A stretch of 64,000 bases of DNA from Marinicella gelatinilytica (GCF_026410405.1 NZ_JAPMLN010000014.1:1-64000); one strand, 5' to 3'; positions 45,085 to 54,611 are shown, counted from the stretch's first letter. Program-made: numbers and translations. Notes: a model not told the origin generated them from the letters alone.

Positions 45085-45351
45085 GTGTAGTGTATTGAAC
45101 TAATATGCTCTATGAGAGACCGTCACAAGTCTCATAACAAGGCATCGTTTGCAGATAATGGCCATAGTCCTTATCAAGAACGATAACGCCGTAATGAGGC
45201 TTGTGGCGGTCTCCCGAAGGGTGAACCCTAAAACAGCCATCTACGGCGTTATGTTTTCTGGCAATAAGACTAACTATTACTGCGAAAACAAGCCTTGTAG
45301 CTGACTATTTTATGATTCACTCATAGGGCATATTAGTTCAATACACTACAC
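45085..45351. mobile_element. MITE family 2 (267 bp) upstream of ppc
   Basis: Terminal inverted repeats of 32 bp with one mismatch: GTGTAGTGTATTGAACTAAT..ATGCTCTATGAG on the left, and its complement ending CAATACACTACAC on the right. Inside is a second inverted repeat ATAACGCCGTA/TACGGCGTTAT (near 45184 and 45242). No coding capacity. It occupies most of the 456-bp gap between the ParE toxin gene and ppc, so it may carry or displace the ppc promoter. The remaining 45352-45491 shows nothing else. Confidence 0.8.
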
Positions 45352-45491
45352 TAAGTCCCCGGGTCGTTGCCCGAGGACGTCGCAGTAAAAGACTGATAAT
45401 GATTTATTTTAGAAGAGTGGTGGGTTGTTTGCAATGATTAGTGGGGGGCCAAAATTTTAAGATTGGTTGAAGTTCACTGGAGACACCTAAT

Positions 45492-45785
45492 TTATTTGAG
45501 GTAATTATTGGGGAGCATGCTTTGATGTAGTACCGTCAGGAGAAAAATTTGTTTGTCATCGAAGCTGTAGTAAAGCACATGATTTTCGACGGTAAAGGCG
45601 TAAGTTGGTTCTTTGAAGTCAACTTTATGATGACCGATACGCGGATTGGCTTGAATAAGTTGACAGGTTTTTCGGATTGAGGCGAGGTACTTTCTAGCTT
45701 GTTGATGGCCGTAGTTGTGAATCGTGTAGGATTGGATGGCGGCTAACTCGGCTTTAGCTTGCCGAGTTATGTATAGTGCTCTCAT
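45492..45785 (-). CDS. ParE/RelE-type toxin of a Phd-linked module
   Basis: 97 residues: MRALYITRQAKAELAAIQSY, KTCQLIQANPRIGHHKVDF, AFTVENHVLYYSFDDKQIFL then LTVLHQSM, the ParE/RelE fold with the final hydrophobic strand. Whether it acts on gyrase or mRNA cannot be read. The ATG overlaps the antitoxin stop by 4 bases (ATGA), so they are coupled. Confidence 0.85.
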   Translation of the reverse strand: MRALYITRQAKAELAAIQSYTIHNYGHQQARKYLASIRKTCQLIQANPRIGHHKVDFKEPTYAFTVENHVLYYSFDDKQIFLLTVLHQSMLPNNYLK

Positions 45786-46045
45786 GGATTCGGTTCGTTA
45801 ACCGAAAGTGATTCAAAAACGTCATCAGCAGGTTCATAAAGGCCGGCTTTAACTTCCCGGTGGGCTGCTTTGAGTCTTTTTTGGAGTAATTCCTGTTTAA
45901 TCTGCTCGGTTATTTGATAGTCTTCAATGGACATAACAACAGCCACAGGCCGGCCGTTTTTGTCAATTTGCACAGGTGATTTTTGGGCTTTGAGCAGTAA
46001 TTCTCCAAAGCGTGTTTTAGCCGTGTTGGCGGTTAGTTTTTCCAT
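45782..46045 (-). CDS. Phd/YefM-type antitoxin
   Basis: 87 residues. MEKLTANTAKTRFGELLLKA then PVQIDKNGRPVAVVMSIEDY is the Phd/YefM DNA-binding fold, and the C-terminal part (RLKAAHREVKAGLYEPADDV) binds the toxin. First gene of the pair with the ParE-like toxin. Autoregulation is usual for the family. Confidence 0.88.
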   Translation of the reverse strand: MEKLTANTAKTRFGELLLKAQKSPVQIDKNGRPVAVVMSIEDYQITEQIKQELLQKRLKAAHREVKAGLYEPADDVFESLSVNEPNP

Positions 46046-46140
46046 GGTTCGTTCAAATCGTTCGATTCGTTTATTTTAAGGGTTAAGGTGTGTGTTTGCA
46101 ATGGCTAGGAGGGATGCCCATAGATTTCGTTAGCGTTGGG

Positions 46141-46178
46141 AGGTCCCTCGACTCGCTTTGCTCACTCGGGATGACATT
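46141..46178. repeat. Dispersed palindromic repeat
   Basis: AGGTCCCTCGACTCGCTTTG..CTCACTCGGGATGACATTTC, the same class as 126-162 and 42508-42535. It abuts the priA stop codon and may contribute to its 3' end. Confidence 0.45.
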
Positions 46179-48362
46179 TCAATCAAAGCTGACCGGGTCG
46201 ATGTCGATAAACCAGCGGACCGGGCCCTGGGTGGGATTGTGTTTTTTCAGCAATTGCTTCAGCAGTTGATGTAAGCCGCGACGGTTATTGGCATTTAAAA
46301 TCAGCTGCATGCGGTGCAGTTTTTGTTTTTTTTGCATGGGTGCAGGTAAGGGACCCATAACACTGACGGCCGGATCCTGACCAATGGCGTCGATCAGTTC
46401 CAGTAAAAAAGCTTCGAGTTTATCTTCAAAGCGGTGTTGAGCACGGATGATGGCCATGTGGCTGAAGGGCGGAAATTGCATGTCCCTGCGTTGTTTTAAT
46501 CCGTTGCGCGCCAGTTGTTCATAGCCTTGTTGTAACAGTGTATGGAAAAAATCGTGTTTCGGTTGGTGGGTTTGGATAATGACCTGACCAGTGGTTTCGG
46601 CGCGTCCGGCGCGACCGGCGACCTGTATCAGTAATTGTGCCAGGTATTCTTCGGCGCGAAAATCGGTGGAATAGAAACTGTTATCAACATTGACCACCAC
46701 CACCAATGATAATGTTGGAAAATCGTGACCTTTGGCCAGCATTTGGGTGCCGACAATGACACAGGGATTTCCGGTCCTTACGCGGTCTAATTGTTGTTGC
46801 CATTGACGAGGTGTCGCCACCGAATCGCGGTCAAAGCGAATCACAGGGAAGTCGGGTATAAGTTGTTGTATGGCTGTTTCCACTTGTTCAGTGCCGACAC
46901 CCAGGGTGTCCATTTCCTGGGAGCCGCAATCAGGACAAAATTCCGGCAAGCGGTAATTTCTGCGACAATGGTGGCAGAGCAGGCGGTCGTTATGTTTGTG
47001 ATAGGTTAAATAAGCATCACAATCATCGCATTCAGCAATCCAGCCACAATCATGGCACAACAGTTTAGGCGACCAGCCGCGGCGGTTTAAGAACACCAGA
47101 ACTTGATGGCCATTGTCGAGTTGCTGCTCAATGGCATCAAGTGTTTGCCGAGTCAAGCCACCATGGGTTTTACGACTGTCGAGGTTTTGTAGTTGGATTT
47201 TGGGCAAGGCTTTTTGATTGGTGCGACTGCGTAAAGTGAGCCAGTAATAGTGGTTATTCAAAGCATGACGCAGGCTTTCAAAAGCCGGTGTGGCGGAGCC
47301 TAACACCACCGGAATGCCTTCGATTTGGCCCCGTAATACCGCTAAATCACGGGCTGAGTAGCGTACGCCGTCTTGTTGTTTGTAGCTCAAATCATGTTCT
47401 TCGTCCACCAGAATGATGCCAAGCTTTTTAAACGGTGTAAAGATACCTGAACGGGTGGCAACCACCACGTCCACATGGCCGTTACCGGCTTGCTGCCAGA
47501 CACGGGCACGCGCGCCGTCAGACAAACCTGAATGAAACACCGCCAGCCGGCCTTGGATGCGTTTTGAAAAAGTCTGGAATAATTGTGGTGTGAGACCGAT
47601 TTCAGGCACCAGAACCAGGGCTTGTTGACCGCGTTCGAGTAGCGGTAAGAGGCTGCGAATATAGACTTCGGTTTTACCGGAGCCAGTGATGCCATCAAGC
47701 AGGCTGACATTAAAATGATGGTTGTGGTTTTTGATGTGGTTTAAAACCTGCTGTTGATCCGCTGTCAGGATAAAATCCGGCTGTTCGATGTGTTTGTTGT
47801 CGATAAAGGAGCGATCAGACTGCTGCAATAGGCCTTTTTCGGTGAGTTGTTTGCACAGTGCTGAAGCGCTGGCGCTCAAATGACTGAGTGCCGCCGGCAT
47901 TTGTGGGCCGTTTTGTTGGATGTAATCAAACACCTGCCATTGTTTTGGGGCTTTTTTAAGTTGTTGTCGGGCTTGTTCGCTATCAACGTTGGTTTTGAAC
48001 CAAACTTCTTGGGGAATAGCCGGGTTATCAACTTTTTTAAACCAAGCAGGCAAAGCGGTCATCAGCATTTCACCCAAACTGACCTTGTAATATTTGGCGG
48101 ATTTGTTAATCAACAAGAGATTGTTTTTGTTTAACAGCGGTTGCTCATCGAGAATGGTATCGACTGTTTTGAGTTGCTTATAGTCGCTATTATTTTTGGT
48201 GTCGATAATGACACCGACCAATAATTTGTTTTTGCCCAACGGCACGCGTACCCGACGACCGATTAAGTCAGTCGGAATTTCACCGGATAGTTGATAGTCC
48301 AAAGTGTTGGCGAAAGGAATTTTTAAGGCCACTTGGACAATACAATGGGAGAAATCGCTCAT
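46179..48362 (-). CDS. priA: Primosomal replication-restart helicase PriA
   Basis: 727 residues. An N-terminal 3'-end-binding domain (VQVALKIPFANTLDYQLSGE), Walker A in LLDGITGSGKTEVYIR, the helicase box DEEHDLSYKQQ, and a zinc-binding insert with four CxxC pairs (CHDCGWIAECDDC; CHHCRRNYRLPEFCPDC). It reloads DnaB at stalled forks. Its 5' region, 48363-48790, holds a cluster of DnaA boxes. Confidence 0.97.
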   Translation of the reverse strand: MSDFSHCIVQVALKIPFANTLDYQLSGEIPTDLIGRRVRVPLGKNKLLVGVIIDTKNNSDYKQLKTVDTILDEQPLLNKNNLLLINKSAKYYKVSLGEMLMTALPAWFKKVDNPAIPQEVWFKTNVDSEQARQQLKKAPKQWQVFDYIQQNGPQMPAALSHLSASASALCKQLTEKGLLQQSDRSFIDNKHIEQPDFILTADQQQVLNHIKNHNHHFNVSLLDGITGSGKTEVYIRSLLPLLERGQQALVLVPEIGLTPQLFQTFSKRIQGRLAVFHSGLSDGARARVWQQAGNGHVDVVVATRSGIFTPFKKLGIILVDEEHDLSYKQQDGVRYSARDLAVLRGQIEGIPVVLGSATPAFESLRHALNNHYYWLTLRSRTNQKALPKIQLQNLDSRKTHGGLTRQTLDAIEQQLDNGHQVLVFLNRRGWSPKLLCHDCGWIAECDDCDAYLTYHKHNDRLLCHHCRRNYRLPEFCPDCGSQEMDTLGVGTEQVETAIQQLIPDFPVIRFDRDSVATPRQWQQQLDRVRTGNPCVIVGTQMLAKGHDFPTLSLVVVVNVDNSFYSTDFRAEEYLAQLLIQVAGRAGRAETTGQVIIQTHQPKHDFFHTLLQQGYEQLARNGLKQRRDMQFPPFSHMAIIRAQHRFEDKLEAFLLELIDAIGQDPAVSVMGPLPAPMQKKQKLHRMQLILNANNRRGLHQLLKQLLKKHNPTQGPVRWFIDIDPVSFD

Positions 48363-48504
48363 GGCAGATATCTTATCATTGACATTTATAAATACTAAAA
48401 ATTATGTTGTCTTGTGGAATGAATAACTGTTTTTATTAACATCAAAATATTTAATGAGCGCTTCACAGTAAGCCAAAACTTGTGTGTGCGTAAAAAATTA
48501 TAAG

Positions 48505-48716
48505 TTATCCACATTTTCTGTGGATAACTTTGTGTATAAGTCTGAAAATCATGACTTAAAGAAAGTCGTGTCATGGTTTGAGACAAAATGGTTAAAAAGT
48601 TCCCAAAGCAATATAAAATAGTAAAATCAATAACTTACAATTGTAACCTGAACATAAAAGAGAAGCAGGGTGGCTAACTGATTGAATCAATCTTTAAAAA
48701 ACCAGCTTGTGTATAA
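48505..48716. other. DnaA-box cluster in the priA-folE2 intergenic region
   Basis: Four 9-mers match DnaA boxes: TTATCCACA at 48505-48513 (perfect consensus) and its inverse TGTGGATAA at 48519-48527, then TGTGTATAA (inverse of TTATACACA, as in E. coli oriC) at 48531-48539 and 48708-48716. The first two form a perfect inverted repeat AAGTTATCCACA/TGTGGATAACTT, and TGTGTATAAGTC occurs twice. The space between is AT-rich (AATATAAAATAGTAAAATC near 48610). The whole 428-bp gap has no gene. It could be a replication origin, a DnaA-titrating site, or a DnaA-controlled promoter for priA. Confidence 0.6.
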
Positions 48717-48790
48717 GTCGACACTAATCGTAAGCCTGTAAAGCCGGTGTCAAGCAAAAATAGCAATAATTTAATGATTTTACGAAGGTG

Positions 48791-49711
48791 TTATTCGCTA
48801 TAGGCTTCGGCTGTGGCGTCGTGTGGATGTAGCGACTCATGATGTGTCACCCGTAAGTGAAATTGTTTTACATAATCGGATTTTTCTAAGGCTTGCTTAA
48901 TGCGCCTTGCGGCATCTTCACAGAACATCAGATTTTGGCCATTTCTCAGCGCAAATGCCTGTTCGTCGGCTCGTTTTACCGCAGTTTGAACCGCTGTTTG
49001 TAAGGTGTTTTCTACAGTCTCTATAAAGTGTTCGATGGGCACTTGGCTTTGATCATTGTTGAGTTTGATTTTAATCACAGCAGTGCTGCGTTGGCTGTGG
49101 GGTGTGGCATTAATACCATCTGTGCTACCGAGCCATTTGAGAATCTCGGCTTTGTCGACTTTATCGGTGTCAAAGTGTTGGTCAAAATTATCTTGTATTA
49201 GTTGTCTGGCTAAAGCGGCAGAACATGGGCATGTGCTGGAATAAACCACCTGAAAGCTTAAATACCGTGAGATGCCTTGTTTTGCGCATTGCACCACAGA
49301 TAATTTTATCGGATAGGCGCGCCACCCGGCATTATCAGTGACCAAAGCTTTACGTCGTAACAAAATATCCGATTCCACTTCTACCAATGCGTTTTCACTG
49401 AGGTCTTGGTGGCTGTCTAAAAATTCATCGGTTAAATCAGAAAGACGATTAAAATCAATTTTTTGGTTGCTGAACAAACGGTCACAAGCTAAATATAAGC
49501 GTGACATGTGAATGCCTTTGGAGGCAGCGTCATCCAGAGAAACTTCAGCGCGAACACGACCAATTCCGGCTATGGTATCGACGTCAGCATTGAGCTGCAA
49601 GGGCATTTCTATGTCACTCATACCAACCCATTGCAATTGACCACCGATGTGGGCTTTTTCTTCTTGGGCAATATCAGGCAGTGTGGCCGTTTGGTGGGTA
49701 GAATCTAACAC
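48791..49711 (-). CDS. folE2: GTP cyclohydrolase FolE2 (type IB)
   Basis: 306 residues. The central YSSTCPCSAALARQ with the metal-ligand Cys, GINATPHSQRSTAVIKIKLN and NGQNLMFCEDAARRIKQAL are FolE2 signatures. It opens folate (and queuosine) synthesis by converting GTP to dihydroneopterin triphosphate, and in many bacteria replaces FolE1 under zinc limitation. The start codon is GTG. It lies downstream of the MidA-like gene on the same strand (91-base gap). No Zur box was seen. Confidence 0.95.
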   Translation of the reverse strand: MLDSTHQTATLPDIAQEEKAHIGGQLQWVGMSDIEMPLQLNADVDTIAGIGRVRAEVSLDDAASKGIHMSRLYLACDRLFSNQKIDFNRLSDLTDEFLDSHQDLSENALVEVESDILLRRKALVTDNAGWRAYPIKLSVVQCAKQGISRYLSFQVVYSSTCPCSAALARQLIQDNFDQHFDTDKVDKAEILKWLGSTDGINATPHSQRSTAVIKIKLNNDQSQVPIEHFIETVENTLQTAVQTAVKRADEQAFALRNGQNLMFCEDAARRIKQALEKSDYVKQFHLRVTHHESLHPHDATAEAYSE

Positions 49712-49802
49712 GGTGTTTATCGTTCAATAAAACCCTTATCATGCGGTTAGTTGGTTAAAAAAACAAGTCTTAGCGCCATGAAATTGGTGTTATCAGAAGG
49801 CA

Positions 49803-50945
49803 TTAAAGGTTGTATAGGCGATTGGTGGCAAAACCGCTTAAATCCATGTCAAGATTTTTTAAGGCAGCGATGCACTTAAATCGTTCTCCCATCTCGTTAG
49901 GCATCATTAATTTTTTAAGTTCTGTGGCAAGCGCATAATAATCGCTGTATGCGATTTCGGTTGCCAGCAAATTCTCGACACCCAGACCCATTAATAAATC
50001 CATTTGGTTATTAAAACCCACCACTTCACAATTAGCCGCCTTTAAACTTTCTGCGACCGCGGTGAAGTCAACAAAAGCGGTGATATCCTGGGCGCCAACA
50101 TCATGATAGGGATTAAAATTAGCTTGATGTCGCTGGTGACAAACCAAGGTGCCGGTGTGTCGTTCGGGGTGATAATAGACATCACGGCCATAACCGTAGT
50201 CAATAAATAGCACCAAACCTTGATTTAAATGAGTGGTTAAAGCTTTTAGCCAATCAGTGAGGTGCGGAATAAATTCAGATCGATAACCATCGCTTAAAGA
50301 TAAGTTTTTGGCTTTTATTTGAGACAATAAATCGCTTGGAAAATCGTGCCAGTGCTCCACCAGTTGATCGTTATCTAAATTGAGTATTAAGCGATAATAG
50401 TTGTTGTCTTGATACTGAAAAACCTCAACCGGTAATGCATCAAGTACTTCATTGGCAAAAATTATACCGTTAAAATCTTTGCTTGGTGGTTCATTAATCC
50501 AGTTGACCCGATCCTTAAGATGTGTGGGCAATTGATTAACGCGTTGTTGCTGCTGGTGTTTTAAATCGGCACTGACTTCCAGAATATAGTATTGCTCAGG
50601 CAGAAGATTGCCGGCCTGGTCCATCGCATCTAAAGCGGTTAAAACATCACAGCAAAACCGACCACTACCCGCACCTAATTCCAATATAACCGTTTGCTCA
50701 AGTTGCTTAATAACTTCGGCAAACTGTCGAGCCAATGATTGTGCAAACAGTGAGCCCAATTCTACAGCTGTGATAAAATCACCCGCTTCGCCGAATTTTT
50801 TTAATCCGGCACTGTAGTATCCTAAGCCCGGTTGGTATAAGGCCATACGCATAAAATCAGAGAAAGGCAGGCCGTCATGATGTTGAATGGCATTTGTGAT
50901 GTGTTGCCAGAGGGATTGTTGAACCTGTTGTAATGAATCGGACAT
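49803..50945 (-). CDS. MidA/NDUFAF7-type SAM-dependent methyltransferase
   Basis: 380 residues. LPFSDFMRMALYQPGLGYYS opens the fold; ILELGAGSGRFCCDVLTAL is the SAM site, FANEVLDALPVEVFQYQ follows, and FIDYGYGRDVYYHPERHTGT is the typical later block. Mitochondrial homologues methylate an Arg of complex I; bacterial targets are unknown. The start codon lies only 3 bases from that of the divergent PPTase gene. Confidence 0.9.
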   Translation of the reverse strand: MSDSLQQVQQSLWQHITNAIQHHDGLPFSDFMRMALYQPGLGYYSAGLKKFGEAGDFITAVELGSLFAQSLARQFAEVIKQLEQTVILELGAGSGRFCCDVLTALDAMDQAGNLLPEQYYILEVSADLKHQQQQRVNQLPTHLKDRVNWINEPPSKDFNGIIFANEVLDALPVEVFQYQDNNYYRLILNLDNDQLVEHWHDFPSDLLSQIKAKNLSLSDGYRSEFIPHLTDWLKALTTHLNQGLVLFIDYGYGRDVYYHPERHTGTLVCHQRHQANFNPYHDVGAQDITAFVDFTAVAESLKAANCEVVGFNNQMDLLMGLGVENLLATEIAYSDYYALATELKKLMMPNEMGERFKCIAALKNLDMDLSGFATNRLYNL

Positions 50946-50948
50946 AAC

Positions 50949-51524
50949 GTGAAAACAAACAAAGAGTTAAAGTTGTGGTTAAATCATAACCCGCAGTCGG
51001 AAAACAAAAAAGCCAAGATATACAGTGATGCCATTTTACATGAGTTGTTAAAAGATGCTTGCCCGGAATCAACATGTTTTGATATTAAACGGACAAAAAA
51101 TGGAAAGCCTTACAGTGATGCGCCAATCCATTTTTCTTATAGCCACAGTCGACGGGTTTATCTATACGGAATATCAGATGTGGGGGTGATTGGGGTTGAT
51201 ATTGAACATTCCGGAAAGAAGAGACATTTTATGGCCTTGGCAGAACGCTACTTTCATCCTGACGAGACAGCGTTAATGAGAGAAATGGATAAACCACAAC
51301 AAAATGAATTTTTTTATCGGTTATGGTCCCGTAAAGAGGCGTGGTGTAAATTATCAGGCGGGGTTTTGTGGTATTATTTAGAGCGTTCAGTATTGGCCGA
51401 TCAAGTGCACATACATAATCATAAGTCAGTCCATTTCATCGACCTCACTGAAATCAAAGGTTTTGCTGCTGCTGTCGCCACTTTTTTCCCGATTGATAAG
51501 TACCACGTTAATGTCCTCAAGTAA
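50949..51524 (+). CDS. 4'-phosphopantetheinyl transferase family protein
   Basis: 191 residues. FSYSHSRRVYLYGISDVGVI then GVDIEHS carries the Mg-binding Asp/Glu, and FYRLWSRKEAWCKLSGG holds the W-x-x-KEA motif of Sfp-type enzymes, which transfer phosphopantetheine from CoA to carrier proteins. The start is GTG at 50949; no ATG is available before the conserved region. Divergent from the MidA-like gene with only 3 bases between starts. It overlaps the PLD lipoprotein gene at its 3' end. No NRPS or PKS gene lies in the window. Confidence 0.87.
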   Translation: MKTNKELKLWLNHNPQSENKKAKIYSDAILHELLKDACPESTCFDIKRTKNGKPYSDAPIHFSYSHSRRVYLYGISDVGVIGVDIEHSGKKRHFMALAERYFHPDETALMREMDKPQQNEFFYRLWSRKEAWCKLSGGVLWYYLERSVLADQVHIHNHKSVHFIDLTEIKGFAAAVATFFPIDKYHVNVLK

Positions 51525-53256
51525 TCTAATGCGATGTTTGTTCTTCATGCCTTTTTTGCTGGTGATTGGATGCCAGATCGATCGCCAAACATTGCGCCAG
51601 GCGGAAACTGTCACAGAATTGAAAAAAGACACGGCACTGACTTGTCCCATTAAACAAGTCGATACCTGTGCTGCAGATACCGCTTTTAATAAGTTATACG
51701 CCAAGAGTCAAATGACCGATAAAAATCAAATGTTGATTTTGGATCATGGTGAAAAATCATTGTTGGCACGAATAAATTTAATTCGTGCGGCGCAAAAAAG
51801 TATTGATATACAGACTTTTATTTGGAACAACGACGAAGCCGGAAATTGGGTGCTCAGTGAATTGGTCAAAGCCGCCAGACGCGGTGTTCAGGTCAGTATT
51901 ATCGGCGATCAGTTGTATACCATGGGCAATTCATGGTTAATGGCGGAATTAGCTACATTACATGAGAATTTTGATTTTCGACTTTATAACCCGGTTTTTA
52001 GTGATGCCCACACCTCGACTTTTGAATTTGCCACCGCCATCGCCTGTTGTTTAGCGAATCTAAACCGACGCATGCACAATAAAGCCTTTGTGGTGGACGA
52101 TCGTTATGCCATTGTTGGCGGTCGCAATTACAGCAGCCGTTATTTTGATTGGGACGGTACGTTTAATTATAAAGACCGTGAAGTCATGGCAATTGGTTCA
52201 GTGGTGAATGAGATTGTGGTTTCTTTTGACAGTTTTTGGACGTCACCACATGTTTTACCTTTAACCCATTTAAATGATGTTGCCAGGCGCATTATTAATA
52301 ATGAAGAGGCACAAACTGACTGGAATCGGCCGTTGCCAAAATTAGCAAAAACGTTGAGTGCTCAAGCCAACGATAACGGCTACATCGAGAAAACATTTTT
52401 TGCTGATTTTGTGGCGGTTGACGAGGTTGAATACTTTAGTGACACCCATGATAAACCATTCAATAAGGAAGCCCGGATCGTTAATAAGCAGTTGACTGAT
52501 AAATTTCATGATTTATTTTCCAAAACAGAACACCATTTAGTGATTCAAACGCCTTATTTGGTATTTTCTCGCAAGGCACGCAAAATGTTTAAAACATTGC
52601 GCAAGGAACATCCCGATTTGATTTTGCAGGTTTCGACTAATTCACTGTCCTCAACCGATGCTTTTTATGTCTATGCCATCAGCTTAAAATATAAACGTTT
52701 TTACTTAAAAAAATTGGGCATGGAAATTTATGAATTTAAACAGCGACCCGGGATGCTTGAGCAGTTTTTTGCCACCGAGCAGAGTAATGAGCATACCCGT
52801 TATGGTATGCACAGTAAGTCGTTTGTGATTGATGATAAAATTTCCATGATTGGCAGTCATAACTTTGATCCGCGTTCAGATGTGCTCAACACTGAATCGG
52901 GTTTTATCATTTATGACCGAGAATTTGCCGCCAAATTAACAGCCAGTATTGAGCAAGATATGTTACCTGAAAATAGTTGGCTGGTGGCGGCCAAAGAGCA
53001 GATTCCCTTTTTTAGTCATGTCAGTGGGTTTTTTGCCACCATTTCGAGAAAATTGCCGATTTTTGATATCTGGCCATTTCGTTATTCCACAAGCTATGAG
53101 TTATTACCGGGAAAAGAGCCAGTGCCTCGCGATCATCCTGATTTTTTTGAACATTACGAGGAGGTGGGTAATTTTCCGGATATTGATTTGCCCGTGAAGC
53201 AAATTCAAACGATAATAATATCCGCCTTTGGTGGTTTTGCTGAACCAATTATGTAG
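51511..53256 (+). CDS. Phospholipase D-family lipoprotein, ClsC-like
   Basis: About 581 residues. FFMPFLLVIGCQIDRQ is a lipoprotein signal with lipobox VIGC. Two HKD catalytic motifs are intact: His189 in HNKAFVVDDRYAIVGGRN and His434 in HSKSFVIDDKISMIGSHN. It resembles YmdC/ClsC, which makes cardiolipin from PE and PG, but the lipid anchor and length leave a phospholipase role open. The ATG at 51511 overlaps the PPTase gene by 14 bases; ATG 51529 would still keep the lipobox. The frame is open upstream to 51463. Confidence 0.87.
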   Translation: MSSSNLMRCLFFMPFLLVIGCQIDRQTLRQAETVTELKKDTALTCPIKQVDTCAADTAFNKLYAKSQMTDKNQMLILDHGEKSLLARINLIRAAQKSIDIQTFIWNNDEAGNWVLSELVKAARRGVQVSIIGDQLYTMGNSWLMAELATLHENFDFRLYNPVFSDAHTSTFEFATAIACCLANLNRRMHNKAFVVDDRYAIVGGRNYSSRYFDWDGTFNYKDREVMAIGSVVNEIVVSFDSFWTSPHVLPLTHLNDVARRIINNEEAQTDWNRPLPKLAKTLSAQANDNGYIEKTFFADFVAVDEVEYFSDTHDKPFNKEARIVNKQLTDKFHDLFSKTEHHLVIQTPYLVFSRKARKMFKTLRKEHPDLILQVSTNSLSSTDAFYVYAISLKYKRFYLKKLGMEIYEFKQRPGMLEQFFATEQSNEHTRYGMHSKSFVIDDKISMIGSHNFDPRSDVLNTESGFIIYDREFAAKLTASIEQDMLPENSWLVAAKEQIPFFSHVSGFFATISRKLPIFDIWPFRYSTSYELLPGKEPVPRDHPDFFEHYEEVGNFPDIDLPVKQIQTIIISAFGGFAEPIM

Positions 53257-53270
53257 TGTATTATGTGCTT

Positions 53271-54599
53271 ATGAATAAAAAAAATATCATTATCATCGTT
53301 ATTGTCATCGCTTTAGTGGCCTTACCTTGGTGGCGAATTAACCAGAACAGTGAGTTTTTTGTTGAAGGCTTAATGTCTCATTTGAGTCATTTGGGTGATT
53401 GGACCTACCAAGATCACAGCACTTCCATTAGTGGTGATATTTCTATTGAGGGTGTGCAATTTAAGCCACGCGGCTATCAGGATATTATTCGCGTGGAGTC
53501 CATCACTGTGACCACCGATGCCCGTGATTTGTTGTTCACAAAATCAACCGATTTATTGGTTAAATTGCCGCCGGAATTGACCGTAAACTTTAATCAGGTG
53601 AAGGTGGTCAATCCACAAAGTGAGTTACAAAATAACATACTAAAAAGTAACTATTTCCCGATGGTTCTTGGGTATTTAGGGGCTTTTGGTTGTGGCGATG
53701 GAACTGAGCCAAGTTTCACCAGTGAGCAATGGCAAGCAATGAACGGTTCAGAGCCGGTTTTTGATGTTAAGCTCACCTATGCTTTGTTAGAGGATGACTA
53801 TAGTATTGACTTTAACATTAACATAAACAGTCCCGATAATTGGTACACCACCTGGTCAGGCGGACTTATTCGACCCAATGATGATGAGCGTCTGGCCTTC
53901 CATGACACCATTATAGATACCTTATATTATTATTATGCTGATCAAGGTTTTAATGAGAAACGTAACCAGTTTTGCGGAAAAGATCAGCAGTCAACTTTTG
54001 CCGCTTATCGCTTAAACAGCAGCGAAGCGCTGCAGCAGATTTTACGTGTTTACGCCGGTGGTGAAATGTCTCCAAAATTGGCCAATCAATACCAACGTTC
54101 TTTGCAGCCTCAAGTTGAATACAATGCCATTTTGAAATTAAAGCAGCCCAAGTATATTTTTGAAGTTGCTGATTGGTCACAGAGTGAATTATTCAAAAAC
54201 AGTGACATTGAAGCCGCCTTGGGAGAACAAGAATATCAAGACATCAAGCTGTCTAAAATAGATCATTTGGATTTAGATATTGAGACCTTGCGTGTTGATA
54301 TGGAGCAACGTCAAAAAATACGTGAAGAGCGCGAAGCGCAAGCCAACAAACCCAAAGAACTAATCAGGCAAATAAAAACCCATGTGGGTGGCCAGCAAAA
54401 ACGAGAATATACCCTTACCAACTGGTCAGATGCGATTGGTCAATCGGTTAAAATCAAAACCAAACGCGGACGCCCGATATTCGGCACATTAAAAGCCATT
54501 AACGACAATCAGGTGACGGTCTCAACCCGCTTTAAAAGCGGTGATGCCACCATTAACATTTCGCGTAAAGATGTGCTATCCATCAGTATAGCGCGTTAA
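53271..54599 (+). CDS. Membrane-anchored protein of unknown function with Sm/SH3-like tail
   Basis: About 442 residues. An N-terminal membrane anchor (IIIIVIVIALVALPWWRI), a ~330-residue outer domain of unrecognised type with alternating beta pattern (SISGDISIEGVQFKPRGYQD), a charged helix (EQRQKIREEREAQANKPKE), and a C-terminal ~60-residue small-beta-barrel segment (SVKIKTKRGRPIFGTLKAIN then QVTVSTRF) reminiscent of LSm/SH3 folds. A GTG at 53256 would add five residues; the ATG at 53271 is chosen. It follows the PLD gene by 14 bases and precedes the ABC permease by 12, within one compact run. Confidence 0.65.
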   Translation: MNKKNIIIIVIVIALVALPWWRINQNSEFFVEGLMSHLSHLGDWTYQDHSTSISGDISIEGVQFKPRGYQDIIRVESITVTTDARDLLFTKSTDLLVKLPPELTVNFNQVKVVNPQSELQNNILKSNYFPMVLGYLGAFGCGDGTEPSFTSEQWQAMNGSEPVFDVKLTYALLEDDYSIDFNININSPDNWYTTWSGGLIRPNDDERLAFHDTIIDTLYYYYADQGFNEKRNQFCGKDQQSTFAAYRLNSSEALQQILRVYAGGEMSPKLANQYQRSLQPQVEYNAILKLKQPKYIFEVADWSQSELFKNSDIEAALGEQEYQDIKLSKIDHLDLDIETLRVDMEQRQKIREEREAQANKPKELIRQIKTHVGGQQKREYTLTNWSDAIGQSVKIKTKRGRPIFGTLKAINDNQVTVSTRFKSGDATINISRKDVLSISIAR

Positions 54600-54611
54600 A
54601 AACAGGCACTC

